DNA from: Lachnoclostridium sp. UBA5890
GTDB taxonomy: Bacteria > Bacillota > Clostridia > Lachnospirales > Lachnospiraceae
Assembly (NCBI GenBank): GCA_002431395.1
Contig: DJEU01000036.1
Span: forward strand, 7,737 to 53,913
DNA length: 46,177 bases
Reading direction: 5' to 3'
Shown here: positions 42,601-46,177 of the stretch, piece by piece
Layout: each line of letters begins with the position of its first letter
Numbering within the stretch: the first letter of the stretch is position 1
Program-made: the position numbers and the translations under genes
Notes under the pieces: generated by a model
Database searches by the model: none
What the model was told of the DNA's origin: nothing
What the model saw: the letters and a program-made list of their open reading frames with translations, nothing else

Positions 42601-43947
42601 ATGTATAGAAAAGACTCTGTTGCGGTTGGCGAATGGATTAAAAATTCGAATAAGGCATTATTAATCACGGGAGCACGGCAGATAGGAAAAACCTGGCTTA
42701 TACGGGATGAGATTAGCAAGAGCGGTTATACGAAGTTTGAAGTGAATTTTATTGATCAACCAGGCATGGTAGAATATTTGAATGCAGAAATGAGTGCAGA
42801 AGAGTTTTTGGTTAAATTAAAAATGATTATGCCGGAAGATTGTAAAGCGCATGAAACCATTGTGTTTTTTGATGAAATTCAGAAATGTCCGGAAATAGTG
42901 ACAAAAATCAAATTTCTTGTAGAAGAAGGAAGTTTTAAATATGTAATGAGTGGTTCTTTGCTGGGAGTTGAGCTCAAAGGGATTGCATCCGCTCCTGTAG
43001 GTTACTTAACTGTTCTAAAGATGTACCCTATGGATTTTGAAGAATTTATGGTAGCGAATAGTGTTTCCAATACTACATTGGAGATGTTGAAAGAAAAGTT
43101 TGAAACGTGCAGTCAGGTGGACGAATTTATACATCAGAAATTGTTATCTCTGTTTTTTGTATATCTTATTGTCGGTGGGATGCCGGATGCAGTAAAAACG
43201 TATGTTAAAACAAAAGATATTAGAGAAGTTGATATGGTTCAGCGAGATATCATAGCACTTTATAAAGAAGATTTTACGCAGTATGAAATTGAGAATAAAA
43301 AACTTAAATTGAAGTCAATATATGATATTATTCCTGCGGAACTAAATAAGCAGAATAAGAAGTTCGTTTTTACTATGTTAAATAAAGAACTTAAATTTGA
43401 TCGATATGAAAATAGCTTTTTATGGTTAAAAGATGCGGGTGTGGCTTTACCGGTTTATAATGTTGATGCGCCGGTGATTCCACTTATGGCAAGCAAGAGC
43501 AGTAATGTATTTCGCCTATTCTCAAGTGATATCGGACTGCTTACAAGTGCTTATCCGGCGGAAACAAAGGTAGAATTAATAAATAAAAACGGAGAAGTAA
43601 ACAATGGGGCGCATTTTGAAAATGCTGTCGCACAGCAATTAACAGCCAATGGATTCGAGCCATATTTCTGTAAAAAGAGTAAAATAGGCGAGATGGATTT
43701 TGTGATAGAAATGAGCGGAAAAGTTGTTCCGATTGAAGTCAAATCCGGAAAATCCTACAAATCACATAAAGCTTTGGATAATTTTATGAATGTGCCGCAG
43801 TACCATATCGAGAAAGCCTATGTTTTTTCAGTTGGGAACGTGGAAACAGAGGGGAATGTGATATATCTCCCAATTTATATGTGCTATCTTTTGAAAGAAA
43901 CCAAGATTGGACAGATGATCATTAATCTTGATATGACGGGGTTATAA
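42601..43947 (+). CDS. AAA+ ATPase with DUF4143 domain
   Basis: The 448-residue protein has an N-terminal P-loop (GARQIGKT, 24-31), Walker B with D91-E92 (VFFDEIQKCP), the MSGSLLG sensor-like segment, and a C-terminal DUF4143 domain with a PD-(D/E)XK-like end (FENAVAQQL, then EMDFVIE and PIEVKSGK). This family is widespread, often on islands, and its role is not settled. GGAGGTG lies about 8 bases before the ATG. Three phased repeats precede it, and the LytS-type kinase gene starts only 15 bases after its stop, so they may share a transcript. Confidence 0.9.
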   Translation: MYRKDSVAVGEWIKNSNKALLITGARQIGKTWLIRDEISKSGYTKFEVNFIDQPGMVEYLNAEMSAEEFLVKLKMIMPEDCKAHETIVFFDEIQKCPEIVTKIKFLVEEGSFKYVMSGSLLGVELKGIASAPVGYLTVLKMYPMDFEEFMVANSVSNTTLEMLKEKFETCSQVDEFIHQKLLSLFFVYLIVGGMPDAVKTYVKTKDIREVDMVQRDIIALYKEDFTQYEIENKKLKLKSIYDIIPAELNKQNKKFVFTMLNKELKFDRYENSFLWLKDAGVALPVYNVDAPVIPLMASKSSNVFRLFSSDIGLLTSAYPAETKVELINKNGEVNNGAHFENAVAQQLTANGFEPYFCKKSKIGEMDFVIEMSGKVVPIEVKSGKSYKSHKALDNFMNVPQYHIEKAYVFSVGNVETEGNVIYLPIYMCYLLKETKIGQMIINLDMTGL

Positions 43948-43962
43948 AAGGAGGAAAATCGT

Positions 43963-45249
43963 ATGTTTAACCGCCAGTCACTTCACATCGCCATGCTGGT
44001 ATGGGGGCTGATCTTTTGCTTGATCGCTGTCATTTGTATGGTGATGAGTGCAAATTTTGACCGGAAGAAACGCCGCGGAATGATTGCGATGCAGTTATGC
44101 ACGGCAGTTCTCCTTGGAAGCGATGCACTCGCCTGGGGATTTCGCGGATATCCCGGAGAAATCGGATATTATATGGTGCGTATCAGTAATTTTTGCGTAT
44201 TTTTATTGAGTGATCTGATCCTTGCACTGTTTCATGGATATTTGTGCTGTCATTTAACAGAGGAAGATAAGAAAAAAAGTGGGGCAGCAGTAAGATCGGT
44301 ATATGTAATCGTGGGAATTGCGATGGCTTTCGTGGTGCTGTCACAATTTACCAATTGGTATTACTATTTTGATTCTTCGAATTTTTATCATAGAAGTCAG
44401 TGGCATTTCCTCTCCTTGCTGCTACCGCTTACTGGAATCGTTGTGGATCTGTTTTTGTTGATTCGATATCGGACAAAACTCAGCCGGGAGATGTTTGTAT
44501 CGCTGTTTTCTTACATAATTCTGCCGGTTTTAATGATGGTGATCCAGATTTTTTATTATGGAATATCACTTACAAATATTGGAATATGTATTTCCATGAT
44601 CTTATTGTTTGTGACGACGATGGTAGATCAGAACCGGGAGTTGGCAAAAGCAGAGAAGACAGCGGTAGATCTGCGGATTTCTCTACTGCTTTCGCAGATT
44701 GCTCCACATTTTGTGTACAATGCGCTGACGACGATTCAAAGGCTGTGTGTGAAAGATCCGGAGATGGCGCAGCAGACAATTGCCGATTTTTCTGCTTATC
44801 TGCGGGGAAATCTCGATGCACTGGAACGAAAGGAGCCGATTCCGTTTACGCAGGAACTGGAGCATATTAAGCGCTATCTGAATATTGAGAAAAAACGGTT
44901 TGGAGATCGTGTCAATGTGTGTTATGATATTCATGACACAAATTTTGTCATTCCGGCATTGACCCTTCAGGTGCTTGTAGAAAATGCGGTCAAACACGGC
45001 ATCTGCCGCAAACCAGACGGGGGTACGGTTACAATATCAGCAGAGAGAAAGCAGAAAACAATTTATGTCAGCGTAACGGATGACGGCGTGGGATTTAAAA
45101 AAGAAAACCTGGAAAAAGATGGAAAAAACCATGTGGGATTGAAAAATGCGAAAGCACGACTGACAGATTTGTGTGATGGCAGACTTGACATAAGCAGCGA
45201 AATGGGAAAAGGAACACGGGCAGTCATTACGCTGCCGCAGAAAGGATAA
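43963..45249 (+). CDS. LytS-type membrane sensor histidine kinase
   Basis: The 428-residue protein has six to seven N-terminal hydrophobic helices (about residues 5-225), then a His_kinase domain (PF06580 type) with the phospho-accepting H249 in LSQIAPHFVYNALTTIQRLC, and a HATPase domain with ENAVKHGI and DDGVGFK. This is the LytS/YesM-like class in which the His region replaces HisKA. GGAGG precedes the ATG. The ligand is unknown. Its response regulator starts 4 bases later. Confidence 0.9.
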   Translation: MFNRQSLHIAMLVWGLIFCLIAVICMVMSANFDRKKRRGMIAMQLCTAVLLGSDALAWGFRGYPGEIGYYMVRISNFCVFLLSDLILALFHGYLCCHLTEEDKKKSGAAVRSVYVIVGIAMAFVVLSQFTNWYYYFDSSNFYHRSQWHFLSLLLPLTGIVVDLFLLIRYRTKLSREMFVSLFSYIILPVLMMVIQIFYYGISLTNIGICISMILLFVTTMVDQNRELAKAEKTAVDLRISLLLSQIAPHFVYNALTTIQRLCVKDPEMAQQTIADFSAYLRGNLDALERKEPIPFTQELEHIKRYLNIEKKRFGDRVNVCYDIHDTNFVIPALTLQVLVENAVKHGICRKPDGGTVTISAERKQKTIYVSVTDDGVGFKKENLEKDGKNHVGLKNAKARLTDLCDGRLDISSEMGKGTRAVITLPQKG

Positions 45250-45253
45250 AGGT

Positions 45254-46048
45254 ATGAAGATTATTACAGCAGATGATGAGATGCTGGCATTGGAGATGCT
45301 GACAGAAGCAGTCAAAGAGGCAGTTCCGGGAGAACAAATTTATGAATTTTCGAATCCGAAAAAGTTGTTGAAGTTTGCAAGTGAGACGCCTTGTGATGTG
45401 GCGTTTTTGGATATTGATATGGGTTGCATGAGCGGGATTGAAGTGGCAAAACAATTGAAAATCTGGCATCCGGGCATCAACATTATTTTTGTTACAGCGT
45501 ATAGTGAATATATGTACACTGCTATTAAAATGCGTGTGAGCGGATATCTGACGAAACCGGTGACCAAAGAAGAGGTAAAAGAGGAAATGGAAAATCTCAG
45601 AAATCCGGTTCGAATGCCCGCAGAACATCGCTTGCAGGCGAAATGTTTTGGTACCTTTGATGTGTTTGTAGAGGGGAAGAGCCTTTCGTTTGAACGAAGC
45701 AAGACGAAAGAACTGCTTGCGTATCTGATTGACCGGCGCGGAAATGCGGTAACTTCCGGCGAACTTCGTGCCGTTTTATGGGAAAATGCGCCAAATGATA
45801 AGACGACAGGGACATATCTTCAGATTTTGAAAAAAGATCTTATTTCTACCTTGAAGAGGGAGGGTGTCGAAGATATTTTAAAATTGTCATGGAATAAATA
45901 TGCAGTCGATCCTGAAAAGATATCGTGTGATTATTATGATTATCTGGATGACAAACCAGAGGGAGTCCATGCTTACAACGGCGAATATATGTCACAATAC
46001 AGTTGGGGCGAACTCGGAAATGCCATTTTCCGAAAAGAAAACAAATAA
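45254..46048 (+). CDS. response regulator with OmpR/SARP-like output domain
   Basis: The 264-residue protein has an N-terminal receiver (acidic D7-D8-E9, phospho-acceptor D53 in AFLDIDMGCMSG, T/K positions later in VTAYSEYMY and YLTKPVTKEEV) and a C-terminal winged helix (about 130-225) with CFGTFDVFVEGKSLSFERSK, KTKELLAYLIDRRGNAVTSG and an SARP-like LKKDLISTLKREG. LytS-type kinases usually pair with LytTR regulators, so this SARP/OmpR-like output is less common. It partners the kinase directly upstream and ends at a terminator. Confidence 0.88.
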   Translation: MKIITADDEMLALEMLTEAVKEAVPGEQIYEFSNPKKLLKFASETPCDVAFLDIDMGCMSGIEVAKQLKIWHPGINIIFVTAYSEYMYTAIKMRVSGYLTKPVTKEEVKEEMENLRNPVRMPAEHRLQAKCFGTFDVFVEGKSLSFERSKTKELLAYLIDRRGNAVTSGELRAVLWENAPNDKTTGTYLQILKKDLISTLKREGVEDILKLSWNKYAVDPEKISCDYYDYLDDKPEGVHAYNGEYMSQYSWGELGNAIFRKENK

Positions 46049-46062
46049 AGGATAACGAGGTT

Positions 46063-46097
46063 TTTACAGAAACATTAAATTTCTGTAAAGGCCTTTT
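46063..46097 (+). terminator. rho-independent terminator after the two-component genes
   Basis: TTTACAGAAA and TTTCTGTAAA form a 10-bp stem with a 7-nt loop, followed by GGCC and six T. It closes the operon that begins at the DUF4143 ATPase. Confidence 0.85.
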
Positions 46098-46177
46098 TTG
46101 TTATATTTTTGTTATATTTGAGAAAGTATAATTTAAGTATGCGAAGATATTACCCAAAGTCCAGCTAATAAATGTCA

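Noticed and set aside
46048..46061. 14-bp AAGGATAACGAGGT shared with 107-120 near the other end of the window
   Set aside because: A few 14-bp matches are expected by chance in 46 kb, and the contexts are unrelated.

Overview
The window looks like a piece of a Clostridia chromosome, most likely Lachnospiraceae (Bacillota). The reasons are the moderately low GC, strong AGGAGG-type ribosome binding sites, TTGACA/TATAAT promoters, CheX/MCP chemotaxis genes, MutS2, YhaM and RlmD of Gram-positive type, zinc-ribbon Ser/Thr kinases, and BspA-like leucine-rich surface proteins with Pro/Thr/Ser linkers. No tRNA, rRNA, CRISPR array or complete insertion sequence was seen. Family assignments come from motif recognition by eye; no database search was possible.

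Layout. 1-8.7 kb is mostly housekeeping on the + strand: a DnaA-type AAA+ protein without its DNA-binding domain, a minus-strand membrane-anchored TPR protein, a 31-residue membrane peptide, a VanW protein, a HypE/AIR-synthase-like protein, an Lrp regulator overlapping an aminotransferase, and a cheX-trmL-MCP operon with its own promoter. 8.7-13 kb is a minus-strand operon, mutS2 then response regulator then histidine kinase. A 480-bp structured intergenic region (12979-13457) carries a perfect 63-bp direct repeat with a long hairpin. 13.4-22.5 kb is a probable signalling and surface unit: Ser/Thr kinase with PASTA domain, a companion protein with an XRE-like fold, a 1606-residue leucine-rich surface protein built from an internal duplication, and a smaller related surface protein. 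yhaM and rlmD follow.

24.9-28.5 kb is an accessory strip. It holds intact RhuM, XRE and KilA-N genes between decayed genes (DUF5655, DUF1016/YhcG, ArsC/Spx-like, SAM methyltransferase). 28.5-33.4 kb has TetR-DUF998, a DUF4352 protein, a second Ser/Thr kinase divergent from a second XRE-like companion, an unrecognised 325-residue protein and a probable Rpn-nuclease tail. 33.4-38.8 kb is an operon of a Lon-like AAA+ protein lacking the protease domain, with sbcD and sbcC. 38.8-42.5 kb has an SLC13/ArsB-type permease and a hipBA-like toxin-antitoxin pair with a downstream EamA transporter. 42.5-46.1 kb has three 33-bp-phased short repeats, a DUF4143 ATPase, and a LytS-type kinase with a response regulator, closed by a terminator.

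The most interesting points are these. Two separate kinase loci in one window each carry a neighbour with the same XRE-like module, which suggests a recurring phospho-signalling pair. The Lon-like ATPase beside sbcCD has an altered Walker B. Three exactly 33-bp-spaced repeats lie ahead of the DUF4143 ATPase. Clean palindromic operators sit on the XRE/KilA-N and hipBA promoters.
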